A stretch of 64,000 bases of DNA from an uncultured Muribaculaceae bacterium (lineage in GTDB: Bacteria > Bacteroidota > Bacteroidia > Bacteroidales > Muribaculaceae): positions 92,436-156,435 of the forward strand of contig CAJUKU010000006.1 in assembly GCA_910587425.1 (NCBI GenBank). Direction: 5' to 3'. Positions 1 through 8,976 of the stretch are shown here, piece by piece. The translations under genes and the position numbers were made by a program. Position 1 is the stretch's first letter, and each line of letters opens with the position of its first letter. The notes below the pieces were generated by a model, which saw only the letters and a program-made list of their open reading frames with translations, made no database searches and was not told the DNA's origin.

Positions 1-249
1 GGCGTAGTCCTTGTTCTCGTAGTTGCTGAGCGCTAGAAGGTAGAGCACATCCTCCGCTTTCTCCTTGCCACGGTAGGCATCGACAATGTCTGACAGCACT
101 GTTGCTGCCTGGACATATTTCTTCTGCTCGAAAGCTCGGCGTGCGAAATCGAGTTTTACGTCGGGATCGGTGCTCTTAAGCACCTTGTTGTATTCGCCGC
201 ACGAAGCCAGAGTTAAGGCGGTGAGCAGTAGCAGGATGTATTTGCGCAT
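1..249 (-). CDS. bamD: Outer membrane assembly lipoprotein BamD, 5' part only
   Basis: The gene runs off the left edge of the window; 83 codons are visible. The N-terminus begins MRKYILLLLTALTLASCGEY, a lipoprotein signal with the lipobox ending at Cys17, followed by a KVLKSTD segment that I recognise from Bacteroidetes BamD/YfiO proteins. The remainder begins the TPR-like helical repeats (FARRAFEQKKYVQAA, then a segment ending in YENKDYA). BamD is a periplasm-facing lipoprotein of the outer-membrane beta-barrel assembly machine. The ATG at 247-249 fits a promoter at 308-338 with a leader of about 50 bases. The assignment rests on recognised N-terminal sequence; the rest of the protein is outside the window. 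Confidence 0.8.
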   Translation of the reverse strand, partial: MRKYILLLLTALTLASCGEYNKVLKSTDPDVKLDFARRAFEQKKYVQAATVLSDIVDAYRGKEKAEDVLYLLALSNYENKDYA

Positions 250-307
250 TCTGTATGTTTGGATCGGTTTTGTGAGCCGTATGGACACTCCATGGGCTAT
301 CAAGCGG

Positions 308-338
308 CAAAGTTACTAAAATTTTCATTAAACGGCAA
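308..338 (-). promoter_or_regulatory. Promoter of bamD
   Basis: Read on the minus strand, TTG (336-338) is followed after 20 bases by TAACTTTG (308-315), matching the Bacteroidetes -33/-7 pattern. Transcription would start near base 301, about 50 bases before the bamD ATG. Position and motif are seen; activity is inferred. Confidence 0.65.
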
Positions 339-486
339 GGAAATTTTCAATGCACGGCAGCCCTGCCTCCTGAGTTTCGCCTCCTGAAGTCCAGTTCAAG
401 ATCAAGATAGTATCGGATATTCTTTTACCGTTGTAGGGCGCCGTGCGCCGATCTGCGATACGAACTTATATCTTATTTTAGCGTAA

Positions 487-506
487 AATCACTATATATT
501 GTGATT
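487..506. promoter_or_regulatory. Operator-like palindrome 1 (AATCAC-N8-GTGATT)
   Basis: A 20-base near-palindrome with perfect 6-base arms AATCAC and GTGATT around an A/T-only centre. It lies in the 515-base gap between acd and bamD, about 185 bases upstream of the predicted bamD start of transcription. A second, longer copy of the same design follows at 547-570. The design suggests a dimeric DNA-binding regulator; none is identified. Confidence 0.5.
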
Positions 507-546
507 ATAGGCTGAATTATCAAAGATTGATTGACCGCAATTGGTA

Positions 547-570
547 TAAATCACATTATATTGTGATTTA
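547..570. promoter_or_regulatory. Operator-like palindrome 2 (TAAATCAC-N8-GTGATTTA)
   Basis: A 24-base palindrome with one mismatched pair. The arms TAAATCAC and GTGATTTA are perfect and the centre is A/T only. Its centre is 62 bases, about six helical turns, from that of palindrome 1. Its left half TAAATCACATTA recurs exactly on the minus strand at 4424-4435 in the etfB leader. The rest of the 250-764 gap holds a short direct repeat (CATATAA-containing, about 630-682) and a terminator; no gene was found in it. Confidence 0.55.
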
Positions 571-680
571 GATGTGAGCTTGGGTTATGGATCTATGGCG
601 GCAGTTCTGTGAGTTGCATGACGCTGTGTTCCCATATAAAGTTCCATATAAGTGCGTGGTTCATAATGAAGTTTCATATA

Positions 681-719
681 AAGAGGACGTCCTGCCTATC
701 GGAACAGGCAGGACGTCTT
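681..719 (-). terminator. Terminator of the etfB-etfA-acd operon
   Basis: A perfect 12-base stem (686-697 with 706-717, extended by a G-U and an A-U pair) with an 8-base loop lies 46 bases beyond the acd stop. On the minus strand it runs into CTCTTTAT, a modest U-rich tail. Confidence 0.7.
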
Positions 720-764
720 ATCATTCAAGTAGCGGCGGTTGTAGCCGCTTGTCTATTCTGTGGA

Positions 765-2471
765 TTACTCAGCGGGCTTGTAAGCCTCGAGCTGTGCGGG
801 TGTGAAGTCGGCGATGAAATCGGCGTGCTTCTTGACCTCTGCGCGTGCGTAGTTGAAGTAAACCTCGCACGACTTGGTGAAGCTGTCGTTGGCATTGGCA
901 TCGGCAAGGAGGAGATAGGACATGATGATGTCACCTGCCATCTCCACGAGGCGGCGTGCCATGAAGTCGGTGTAAGCCTGGTCGGCTGCGTCGGCTACGG
1001 TCTTCACTGCGGTCTCGTATGTAGCGGTAAGCTCTTTGAGGGCGTCGTGGATGGGCTGAAGTTCAGCGCGTACGGGCTGCTCATCGTAAGATGCCATAAG
1101 GCTTGAGTAAGTTCCGGTGGTGACATGGCGGATAGCTGCGACAACCTGGAGCTGAGTGGTGCCTTCGTAGATAGAGGTGATGCGGGCGTCGCGGTAGATG
1201 CGTTCGCAAGCATAGTCTTTCATGAAGCCCGAACCGCCGTGGATCTGGATGCAGTCGTAGCAGTTCTGGTTGGCATACTCGCTGCCGAGACCTTTCACGA
1301 GAGGAGTGCAAGCATCGGCGAGTTTGCTGTAGTGCTTCATCTCCTTGCGTTCCTCCGGAGTGAGTGAGCGCTCTTTTGCGATATCCTCGTAGATCTTGTA
1401 CATGTCGACATAGCGCGATGTCTCATAGAGGAGCGAACGCGATGCGTCGAGTTTAGCCTTCATGATGGCGAGCATCTCGTAGACGGCGGGGAACTCGATG
1501 ATGGGACGTCCGAACTGACGGCGGTCGCGTGCGTAGGCGAGACCTTCGCGGTATGCGCGCTCGCTGATGCCGACGCTCTGTGCGGCGATGCCGAGGCGTG
1601 CTCCGTTCATGAGTGCCATCACGTACTTGATGAGACCCATGCGGCGTGATCCGCAAAGTTCGGCAGGTGCATCCTTATAAGTAAGTTCGCAGGTGGGTGA
1701 TCCCTTGATACCCATCTTGTTCTCGATGCGGCGTACGTTTACGCCACCGTTGCGCTTGTCATAGATAAACATTGACAGACCGCGGGCGTCGGTAGTGCCC
1801 TCCTCGGAGCGTGCTAGCACGAGGTGGATATCGCTGTCGCCGTTGGTGATGAAGCGCTTCACTCCGTTGAGCACCCATGAGCCATCCTCTTTCTGTGTGG
1901 CTTTGAGCATCACCGACTGAAGGTCACTGCCGGCGTCGGGCTCGGTGAGGTCCATCGACATGGTCTCGCCCTGACATACGCGCGGTATGTAGCGCTGCTT
2001 CTGATCCTCATCGGCAAATTCGTAGATAGTCTCGGCGCAGTCCTGCAGACCCCAGAGGTTCTCGAATCCTGCATCAGCGCGGCTAACTATGTCGGCAGCC
2101 ATGATGTAGGGGGTGATGGGGAAGTTAAGACCACCGAGACGGCGGGGCATAGCCATGCCCATCAGACCTGCCTTGCGGCATACATCGAGGTTGCGCTGTG
2201 TGCCGTCGGCGTAGATCACGCGGTGGTTCTCCACGCGGGGACCCTGGTGGTCAACCTCCTCGGCGTTGTCAGCTATTGTTGTGCCACAGATCTCGCCTAC
2301 GATCTCAAGAGCCTTGTCGTATGAATCGATGGCATCGTCGAAATCTATGGGGGCGTAGTCGTATTTAGCGGCTTCTGTGAAGTTGCGCTCTTTGAGCTCA
2401 ACTATCTTGCGCATCAGCGGGTGCTGGAGATAGTGCCGGAGCTCGGGATTGTCAGTATAGAAATTTGGCAT
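765..2471 (-). CDS. Acyl-CoA dehydrogenase, Bacteroidetes long form
   Basis: FAD enzyme that oxidises an acyl-CoA to the enoyl-CoA and passes electrons to the electron-transfer flavoprotein encoded just upstream. The FAD/substrate signature DLTEPDAGSD lies near residues 172-181 and the catalytic-base segment IYEGTTQ places Glu436 in the family position. At 568 residues it is longer than classic 380-residue enzymes because of an N-terminal extension and a C-terminal helical domain, as is usual for this Bacteroidetes subgroup. It starts 6 bases after etfA and is last in the operon. The acyl chain it prefers cannot be read from sequence. Confidence 0.9.
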   Translation of the reverse strand: MPNFYTDNPELRHYLQHPLMRKIVELKERNFTEAAKYDYAPIDFDDAIDSYDKALEIVGEICGTTIADNAEEVDHQGPRVENHRVIYADGTQRNLDVCRKAGLMGMAMPRRLGGLNFPITPYIMAADIVSRADAGFENLWGLQDCAETIYEFADEDQKQRYIPRVCQGETMSMDLTEPDAGSDLQSVMLKATQKEDGSWVLNGVKRFITNGDSDIHLVLARSEEGTTDARGLSMFIYDKRNGGVNVRRIENKMGIKGSPTCELTYKDAPAELCGSRRMGLIKYVMALMNGARLGIAAQSVGISERAYREGLAYARDRRQFGRPIIEFPAVYEMLAIMKAKLDASRSLLYETSRYVDMYKIYEDIAKERSLTPEERKEMKHYSKLADACTPLVKGLGSEYANQNCYDCIQIHGGSGFMKDYACERIYRDARITSIYEGTTQLQVVAAIRHVTTGTYSSLMASYDEQPVRAELQPIHDALKELTATYETAVKTVADAADQAYTDFMARRLVEMAGDIIMSYLLLADANANDSFTKSCEVYFNYARAEVKKHADFIADFTPAQLEAYKPAE

Positions 2472-2477
2472 GGTTGC

Positions 2478-3506
2478 TTACTTCGAGTTTTTCTTGTAAT
2501 ACTTTATGAGCTTGGGGATGATATCCTCAGCGTTGCCGGTGATGACGTAGTCGGCGATAGTGTTGATCGGTGCGTCAGGATCGTTGTTGATCGAGATGAT
2601 CATGGCGCTGTCCTGCATTCCGGCGATGTGCTGGATCTGTCCGGAGATGCCGCATGCGATGTAGAGTTTCGGGCGGACAGTCACACCTGTCTGACCGATC
2701 TGACGGTCATGCTCGGCGAGACCGGCGTCGACAGCGGCGCGCGATGCTCCTACCTCTGCTCCGAGTGTGTCGGCGAGCTGATAGAGAAGGTCGAAATTCT
2801 CTTTCGTGCCCATACCGTAGCCACCGGCTACGATGATAGGTGAGTTCTTGATGTTGACTTTCGACTTCTCGATGTGGCGGTCGATGATCTCAACCACGAA
2901 ATCCTCGGGTTTTACATATTTCTTCACGTCGAGGTTCACAACGTTGCCCTTGTGGTTCTCATCATGGATCTGCTTTTTCATCACACCCTCGCGTACGGTT
3001 GCCATCTGCGGACGGCAGTCGGGGTTGACGATCGTAGCGACGATGTTTCCGCCGAATGCCGGACGGATCTGATAGAGAAGATTCTCGTATTCCTTTCCGG
3101 TCTTCGGATCTTTGTGCGGACCGATCTCGAGCGATGTGCAGTCGGCGGTGAGTCCGGAGTGGAGAGCCGACGAGACACGGGGCCCGAGGTCACGACCTAT
3201 GCAGGTTGCGCCCATGAGGCATATCTGCGGCTTGATCTCCTTGAAAAGGTTGATGAGCACAGATGCGTGCGGGTTGGAGGTGTAGGGGTAGAGACGCTTG
3301 TCCTCTACTTTATATACGGTATCGGCACCATACTGGAAGAGTGTCTTCTCGATATCGCGGAGCTTATCGCCGATCACGATGGCTTCGAGCTTTACGCCGA
3401 GTGTGTTGGCGAGCTGACGCCCTTTGGTGAGAAGTTCGAGGCTGACATCGGCCACGTGTCCGTCGTCGTACTCGCAGTAAACTATGAGATTGTTTTTGTC
3501 GGTCAT
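2478..3506 (-). CDS. etfA: Electron transfer flavoprotein subunit alpha
   Basis: 342 residues, the normal length for the FAD-binding subunit of the ETF heterodimer. The C-terminal FAD domain is plain: GGYGMGTKENFDLLYQLAD, then GASRAAVDAG, the QIGQTG segment, and YIACGISGQIQHIAGM. The N-terminal part is the AMP-like alpha/beta domain shared with EtfB. It follows etfB by 22 bases and precedes the acyl-CoA dehydrogenase by 6, so the three are surely one transcript in which ETF accepts electrons from the dehydrogenase. Confidence 0.95.
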   Translation of the reverse strand: MTDKNNLIVYCEYDDGHVADVSLELLTKGRQLANTLGVKLEAIVIGDKLRDIEKTLFQYGADTVYKVEDKRLYPYTSNPHASVLINLFKEIKPQICLMGATCIGRDLGPRVSSALHSGLTADCTSLEIGPHKDPKTGKEYENLLYQIRPAFGGNIVATIVNPDCRPQMATVREGVMKKQIHDENHKGNVVNLDVKKYVKPEDFVVEIIDRHIEKSKVNIKNSPIIVAGGYGMGTKENFDLLYQLADTLGAEVGASRAAVDAGLAEHDRQIGQTGVTVRPKLYIACGISGQIQHIAGMQDSAMIISINNDPDAPINTIADYVITGNAEDIIPKLIKYYKKNSK

Positions 3507-3528
3507 GTTGATGCGTATTTTATAGTTG

Positions 3529-4404
3529 TCAGCCTATGGTGTGGTTGGCGATGAGTTCTTTTACGAGATTCTCGATAGCTTCGTCGTTGTTCTCGATGCG
3601 GAGATTCTCCTTTGCGGTGAATACCACATTGACGATGTTCTTCACCTTTGTGGGTGAGCCGGGCAGACCGATCTGTTCGGGATCAGCCTCAACGTCGGCT
3701 GCGCTCCACTCGGCTATACGGAGCTCCGGACGGCGTTCAACGATAGCCTTGATGGTCGGGTTGAGCTTCGGCTCTTCGGAAGTCGAAGTGGCGAATTTGT
3801 ACTGCATCACGCGGCGTGCGTTGCGGGGGCGGCACTCTGCTGCGCTGCCGTTAACGGTCACTACGCAGGGGAGGGGAGCCTTGACGGTCTCGACGCCATT
3901 CTCCAGACGACGCTTTACAGTCACATGACCGTTCTTCTTGATGTCAAGTATCTCTTCGGCGTAGGTCACCTGGGGGATGTGGAGTTTCTCGGCGATCTGC
4001 GGACCAACCTGTGCGGTGTCGCCGTCGATAGCCTGACGTCCGCCGAGGATGATGTCATAGTTGCCGATTTTTTTGATAGCTTGTGCGAGAGAATAAGAGG
4101 TCGCGAGGGTGTCGGCGCCACCGAGAGTGCGGTCGGTGAGCACGATACCGCGGTCAGCGCCACGGTAGATTGCCTCACGGATTATTTCAGAAGCTCTGGG
4201 GAGACCCATGGTGAGCACTGTTACTGTGGAGCCGGGGTGAGCGTCCTTCAGGCGGATAGCCTGCTCAAGGGCGTTGAGATCCTCGGGGTTGAAGATTGCA
4301 GGGAGCGCGGCTCGGTTGATTGTACCGTCCTCTTTCATTGCATCTTTACCGACATTGCGGGTGTCGGGCACCTGCTTTGCCAGCACAACGATGTTAAGGC
4401 TCAT
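3529..4404 (-). CDS. etfB: Electron transfer flavoprotein subunit beta
   Basis: 291 residues. It begins MSLNIVVLAKQVPDT, the typical EtfB opening, and carries the DRTLGGADTLATSYSLAQA segment and GGRQAIDGDTAQVGPQIAE, which line the nucleotide pocket of this subunit. It is the first gene of the etfB-etfA-acd operon and has its own promoter (4441-4471) directly upstream. Together with EtfA it forms the soluble electron carrier for acyl-CoA oxidation or, in anaerobes, sometimes for bifurcating reactions; which one applies here is not decidable from sequence. Confidence 0.95.
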   Translation of the reverse strand: MSLNIVVLAKQVPDTRNVGKDAMKEDGTINRAALPAIFNPEDLNALEQAIRLKDAHPGSTVTVLTMGLPRASEIIREAIYRGADRGIVLTDRTLGGADTLATSYSLAQAIKKIGNYDIILGGRQAIDGDTAQVGPQIAEKLHIPQVTYAEEILDIKKNGHVTVKRRLENGVETVKAPLPCVVTVNGSAAECRPRNARRVMQYKFATSTSEEPKLNPTIKAIVERRPELRIAEWSAADVEADPEQIGLPGSPTKVKNIVNVVFTAKENLRIENNDEAIENLVKELIANHTIG

Positions 4405-4440
4405 ACTGTTTCTATTTTTAGATTAATGTGATTTAGGCTG

Positions 4441-4471
4441 CAAAGGTAACAAATATTTGTGATTCGGGCAA
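4441..4471 (-). promoter_or_regulatory. Promoter of the etf operon
   Basis: Minus strand TTG (4469-4471), 20 bases, then TACCTTTG (4441-4448). The spacer holds an AATCAC half-site (4459-4464) in an imperfect AATCAC-N8-GTTACC arrangement. The expected start of transcription (about 4434) falls in a second half-site, TAAATCACATTA (4424-4435), identical to half of the palindrome at 547-570. This placement would suit repression. Confidence 0.7.
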
Positions 4472-4550
4472 TTTTAACCATGCGTTATTAACGGTTGCCC
4501 GTGTGATTTGAATGACCGTTGGAGAGGTTTTGTGCTTTATGGGGTTGTTG

Positions 4551-4591
4551 GAAAAAGAGCGACATCCGCCCGGTGTCGGGCGGATGTCGCT
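4551..4591 (-). terminator. Terminator of pyruvate:ferredoxin oxidoreductase gene
   Basis: A perfect 15-base stem (4558-4572 with 4577-4591) with a 4-base loop, followed on the minus strand by CTTTTTC. It lies 58 bases beyond the nifJ stop. A small 17-base palindrome of A/T-rich sequence (4596-4612) lies between stop and terminator. Confidence 0.9.
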
Positions 4592-4648
4592 ATGTTGAAT
4601 AATGATTATTCAGGGAGTGTGCCGGAGGATCCGGCTACAGTGAGGGGA

Positions 4649-7600
4649 TTACTGGGGGAGGTTACCTACCTCAGGATCCACACCCCACTGCTGCTGCGCG
4701 AGGCGGCGGTAGTTGTTGTAACGCCACTGTGCGTTCTTCTTGGCGGCAGCGAAGAGTTCGGCAGCCTCTGCAGGATACTGCTTGAGGAGCGATGCGTAGC
4801 GCACCTCGCCTTTGAGGAAGTCCTCGAACTTGTCCCAGTCGGGAGCCTTGCTGTCGAGAGTGAAGGGGTTCTTGCCTTCGAGCTCTGCATCGGGGTTGTA
4901 GCGCCAGAGCGACCAGTAGCCGCAAGCCACAGCGTTAGCCTCTTCCTGCTGCGAGCGTCCCATGCCAGCCTTGATACCGTGGTTGATACAGGGAGCGTAA
5001 GCGATGATGAGCGACGGTCCGTCGTAAGCTTCAGCCTCGCGGATAGCCTTGAGGGTCTGTGCCTGGTCAGCGCCCATGGCGATCTGTGCTACATATACGT
5101 AACCGTAGGTCGATGCAATGAGACCGAGGTCTTTCTTGCGCACGCGCTTGCCGGATGCAGCAAACTTGGCGATAGCGCCGAGAGGAGTAGCCTTCGAAGC
5201 CTGACCACCGGTGTTTGAGTAAACCTCGGTGTCGACTACGAGCACATTGATGTTCTTGCCGCATGCGAGCACGTGGTCAAGACCGCCGAAGCCGATATCG
5301 TAGCTGGCACCGTCGCCGGCGATGATCCAGTGTGAGCGCTTCACGAGGTAGTGCTTGAGGTCGAGTATCTGACGGCAGATGTCGCAGCCGCAAGCCTCGG
5401 CGAGCGGGAGCAGGCGGTCGGTGATCTCGCGTGTGCGAGCTGCGTCGTCGGCTGAGTCGAGCCACTGCTGTGCGAGTTCCTTGATCTCTGCGGAGCAGTC
5501 GGAGCACTGTGTGGCGCTGGTCATGATGTCGGTGAGACGGCGGCGGAGCTGCTCGTTTGCGATGAACATGCCGAGACCGAACTCAGCGAAGTCCTCGAAG
5601 AGCGAGTTGCCCCATGCGGGACCGTGACCCTGACGGTTTACGGTGTAGGGAGTCGAGGGCACAGAGCCTGAGTAGATGGATGAGCAACCGGTTGCGTTAG
5701 CCACCATCTCGTGGTCGCCGTAGAGCTGTGAGATGAGCTTGACGTAAGGTGTCTCACCGCAGCCCGAGCAAGCGCCGGAGAATTCGAAGTACGGTGTGGC
5801 GAACTGGCTATTCTTGACGTTAGCCTTGACATCGACGAGATCCTGCTTAGAGGTTACGTGGTCAACGCAGTAGTCCCACTCTGCCTGTACGGGGAGCTGT
5901 GTCTCGAGGGGCTTCATGACGAGAGCCTTCTCGCCCTTCTTGCCGGGACATACATCGGCGCAGTTGCCGCAGCCGAGACAGTCGAGAACGTCGACAGCCT
6001 GTACGAAACGCATTCCGGTGAATGTCTTGCCGATTGCAGGGATAGTTCCGTCTGCGCTGAAGGGAGCTGCTGCCATCTCTTTCTCGTCGAGAACGAAGGG
6101 ACGGATTGCAGCGTGGGGGCAGACGTATGCACACTTGTTACACTGGATACAGTTCTCTTCAACCCACTCGGGAACGAATGTGGCAACGCCACGCTTCTCG
6201 AATTTGGCTGTTGACTGCTGCCATGTGCCGTCGGCGAGATCCTTGAAGTCGGAAACCTTGAGGAGATCGCCGTCCTGTGCGTTGATGGGGCGTACGATGT
6301 CGCGGATGAATGCGGGATCGTTGTTCGCTTTCTCCTCATCGGCGGGGAGGTTGCTCCATGCGGGATCTACGGTGAGCTGTGCGTATTCACCGCCACGGTC
6401 GACAGCTGCGTAGTTCTTGTCGACAACATCCTGACCCTTCTTGCCGTAGCTCTTGACGATGAATTTCTTCATCTGCTCAACAGCAAGGTCGACAGGGATA
6501 ACCTCGGTGATACGGAAGAATGCGCTCTGGAGGATGGTGTTGGTGCGGTTGCCCAGACCGATCTCCTGTGCGATCTTGGTAGCGTCGATGTAGTAGACGG
6601 TGATGTTGTGGTCGGCGAAGTATTTCTTGACCTTGTTGGGGAGGTTCTTGGCAAGTTCCTCACCCTTCCAGATGGTGTTGAGGAGGAATGTGCCACCGTC
6701 GCGCAGACCGCGTGTCACGTCGTAAAGGTGGAGGTATGCCTGTACGTGGCAAGCCACGAAGTTAGGCGTGGTCACGAGATATGTCGAGCGGATGGGCTCG
6801 TCGCCGAAACGGAGGTGAGAGCAGGTGAAGCCGCCAGATTTCTTCGAGTCGTAAGCGAAGTATGCCTGACAGTATTTGTCGGTGTTGTCGCCGATAATCT
6901 TCACAGAGTTCTTGTTTGCACCTACAGTACCATCGGCACCGAGTCCGTAGAACTTAGCCTCGAAGATCTTGTCGCTTACCACGATAGGATCAACGTGGGG
7001 CAGTGAGGTGAAGGTCACATCGTCGATGATACCGATGGTGAAGTGATCCTTCGGCATCGGGAGTGCGAGGTTGTCGAACACCGATACCATGTGGGCGGGA
7101 GTGGTGTCCTTTGAAGCGAGACCGAAGCGGCCGGCAACGATGAGGGGAGCGTCAGCCTTACCCTTGAATACCTCACATACGTCGAGGTAGAGGGGTTCGC
7201 CGGGTGCTCCGGGCTCTTTGCAGCGGTCGAGCACAGCGATGCGCTTTGCAGTAGCGGGGATTGCTGCGAGGAGGTGCTTGGCTGAGAAGGGACGGTAGAG
7301 GTGAACTGCTACGAGACCTACTTTCTCACCCTTTGCGCGGAGATGGTCGACAGCTTCCTGTGCAGCCATGCAGCCTGAACCCATAGCGATGATCACGCGG
7401 TCAGCCTCGGGATCTCCGTAGTAGTCGAAGAGGTGGTACTCACGGCCGGTGATTGCGGAAATCTCCTTCATGTAGTGCTCCACGATCTCGGGAACAGCCT
7501 CATAGTAGGGGTTGCAAGCCTCGCGGTGCTGGAAGAATACGTCGGAGTTCTCAGCCATACCGCGTGCCACAGGTGCGTCGGGGTTGAGTGCTCGCTCGCG

Positions 7601-8215
7601 GAACTCAGCCACAGCCTGACGGTCGAGCAGCGGCTCGAGATCCTCCTGTTCGAGCATCTCGACTTTCTGTATCTCATGTGATGTGCGGAATCCGTCGAAG
7701 AAGTTGACGAAAGGCACACGTGACTTTATGGTAGCGAGATGAGCTACGGCTGCGAGATCCATAACCTCCTGTACGGAGCCTTCGGCGAGCATTGCGCAAC
7801 CGGTCTGGCGGGTAGCCATGACGTCGAGGTGGTCGCCGAAGATGCTGAGTGCGTGCGATGCGATCGTACGTGCCGAAACATGGAAAACGCAGGGGAGTAA
7901 TTCGCCTGCGATCTTGTACATGTTCGGAATCATCAGCAGGAGTCCCTGTGATGCGGTGTAGGTGGTGGTGAGAGCACCAGCCTGGAGCGATCCGTGAACA
8001 GCTCCGGCAGCTCCGCCTTCCGACTGCATCTCCTGGACGAGTACTGTCTCTCCAAAGATGTTTTTACGCCCTGCAGCAGCCCATTCGTCGACGTATTCTG
8101 CCATAGTCGATGACGGGGTGATGGGGTAGATTGCGGCAACCTCGGTGAACATATATGATATATGTGCAGCCGCTTGGTTACCGTCGCAGGTCAAGAATTT
8201 CTTTTCCTTACTCAT
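4649..8215 (-). CDS. nifJ: Pyruvate:ferredoxin (flavodoxin) oxidoreductase, single-chain
   Basis: Oxidises pyruvate with CoA to acetyl-CoA and CO2, reducing ferredoxin; a core step of anaerobic carbon metabolism. The 1188-residue chain has the full fused architecture: N-terminal pyrimidine-binding domain (ITPSSTMAEYVDEW), gamma domain, two 4Fe-4S motifs near residues 688 (CIQCNKCAYVCP) and 745 (CLGCGNCADVCP), the CSGCGETPYVKL cluster/TPP region near 817, and the TPP-pyrophosphate motif GDGASYDIGFGG near 965. Conserved Cys sets are intact. It is monocistronic, with a strong terminator at 4551-4591. A TATCTTCG element upstream (about 8300) is only a weak promoter candidate. Confidence 0.96.
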   Translation of the reverse strand: MSKEKKFLTCDGNQAAAHISYMFTEVAAIYPITPSSTMAEYVDEWAAAGRKNIFGETVLVQEMQSEGGAAGAVHGSLQAGALTTTYTASQGLLLMIPNMYKIAGELLPCVFHVSARTIASHALSIFGDHLDVMATRQTGCAMLAEGSVQEVMDLAAVAHLATIKSRVPFVNFFDGFRTSHEIQKVEMLEQEDLEPLLDRQAVAEFRERALNPDAPVARGMAENSDVFFQHREACNPYYEAVPEIVEHYMKEISAITGREYHLFDYYGDPEADRVIIAMGSGCMAAQEAVDHLRAKGEKVGLVAVHLYRPFSAKHLLAAIPATAKRIAVLDRCKEPGAPGEPLYLDVCEVFKGKADAPLIVAGRFGLASKDTTPAHMVSVFDNLALPMPKDHFTIGIIDDVTFTSLPHVDPIVVSDKIFEAKFYGLGADGTVGANKNSVKIIGDNTDKYCQAYFAYDSKKSGGFTCSHLRFGDEPIRSTYLVTTPNFVACHVQAYLHLYDVTRGLRDGGTFLLNTIWKGEELAKNLPNKVKKYFADHNITVYYIDATKIAQEIGLGNRTNTILQSAFFRITEVIPVDLAVEQMKKFIVKSYGKKGQDVVDKNYAAVDRGGEYAQLTVDPAWSNLPADEEKANNDPAFIRDIVRPINAQDGDLLKVSDFKDLADGTWQQSTAKFEKRGVATFVPEWVEENCIQCNKCAYVCPHAAIRPFVLDEKEMAAAPFSADGTIPAIGKTFTGMRFVQAVDVLDCLGCGNCADVCPGKKGEKALVMKPLETQLPVQAEWDYCVDHVTSKQDLVDVKANVKNSQFATPYFEFSGACSGCGETPYVKLISQLYGDHEMVANATGCSSIYSGSVPSTPYTVNRQGHGPAWGNSLFEDFAEFGLGMFIANEQLRRRLTDIMTSATQCSDCSAEIKELAQQWLDSADDAARTREITDRLLPLAEACGCDICRQILDLKHYLVKRSHWIIAGDGASYDIGFGGLDHVLACGKNINVLVVDTEVYSNTGGQASKATPLGAIAKFAASGKRVRKKDLGLIASTYGYVYVAQIAMGADQAQTLKAIREAEAYDGPSLIIAYAPCINHGIKAGMGRSQQEEANAVACGYWSLWRYNPDAELEGKNPFTLDSKAPDWDKFEDFLKGEVRYASLLKQYPAEAAELFAAAKKNAQWRYNNYRRLAQQQWGVDPEVGNLPQ

Positions 8216-8404
8216 AAATTTGTAATCTATTTAGATAGTATAAGTTGCGTTGGTTAATATTACTTTCGCCGCGCTTTGCGGAAGTGTGCACGCGCGTAAA
8301 CAGCGCGAAGATACGAATAATTTCTCATCTGTGGTGCCGGTCTGCCCGGATTTTGTGTTAAAAATCGTGGGAGAGGCTTGCGCTGCGATCATCTTAAACA
8401 GGCT

Positions 8405-8908
8405 TCAATCATACGTCGCCGGTGTCGTCAGGCAACTCATAAGTGCGTCTATTCCGTCGGGTGACAATGCCTCGCGCGGTATGTAAAGCGACGTGATCCC
8501 TGTGCTTTCCGACGTGATCAGTATGTTCTGTCCGTCGGGATATATCCCGCTGATTTGTGACCATGGTATGAAATCAGGTGCCACAGGATGCTCACTATCG
8601 GTATACATTATTGTAATGTCTCTGCCCGGTGATATGACCGCACGCTGGGGCATGACCGCACGCCGTGCCGCCGGTGTGAGCAGTCGCGATATGTAAGAGT
8701 TGGCTACAATCAGCGGTGCGACGAGAAAAATCCAGATCAGTGCCACAAACGCCCAACGGATATCTGATGTGGCAATAATGGCTGCGATAACAGCCGGGAT
8801 CGCGATTATCCACCATAACCGCGTGAGCGTAGCGGTTATTGCCGCGCGCGTGTATGCCGCACGCGGGGGCGTGTACTCTCCGGTGGTTATGACACTGTTT
8901 TCGATCAA
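8405..8908 (-). CDS. Small membrane protein with YcxB-like C-terminal domain
   Basis: 167 residues. Two adjacent membrane segments (about residues 32-68: LWWIIAIPAVIAAIIA and WAFVALIWIFLVAPLIVA) precede a soluble part. That part contains PWSQISGIYPDGQNILI and ends with SLYIPREAL, a pattern I associate with YcxB-like/PH-like C-terminal domains. The reading frame can start only at a TTG (8906-8908), because an in-frame TGA lies just upstream at 8912-8914 and no ATG occurs before the membrane segments. Function is unknown; such proteins are usually annotated as hypothetical membrane proteins. It follows the DUF1015 gene after a terminator. Confidence 0.6.
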   Translation of the reverse strand: MIENSVITTGEYTPPRAAYTRAAITATLTRLWWIIAIPAVIAAIIATSDIRWAFVALIWIFLVAPLIVANSYISRLLTPAARRAVMPQRAVISPGRDITIMYTDSEHPVAPDFIPWSQISGIYPDGQNILITSESTGITSLYIPREALSPDGIDALMSCLTTPATYD

Positions 8909-8920
8909 TCGTCAGCGTAT

Positions 8921-8968
8921 TGGAAAAAATGCCGCCGCGACGGCTCATGTATAGAGCGTGCGGCGGCA
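8921..8968 (-). terminator. Terminator of the DUF1015 gene
   Basis: Stem of 9 perfect G/C-rich pairs (8930-8938 with 8960-8968) starting 8 bases after the DUF1015 stop. On the minus strand it is followed by ATTTTTTCC. The U-tract ends close to the TTG start of the next gene. Confidence 0.8.
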
Positions 8969-8976
8969 AGTATGGG

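Noticed and set aside
609..1106. 165-codon frame on the plus strand over the acd 3' end
   Set aside because: It is the mirror of the acyl-CoA dehydrogenase gene, with Cys- and Val-rich nonsense composition typical of antisense frames here.
8216..8404. Promoter of the pyruvate:ferredoxin oxidoreductase gene
   Set aside because: A TATCTTCG box exists near 8310 but lacks a -33 partner at the right distance, so I do not list it as a feature.
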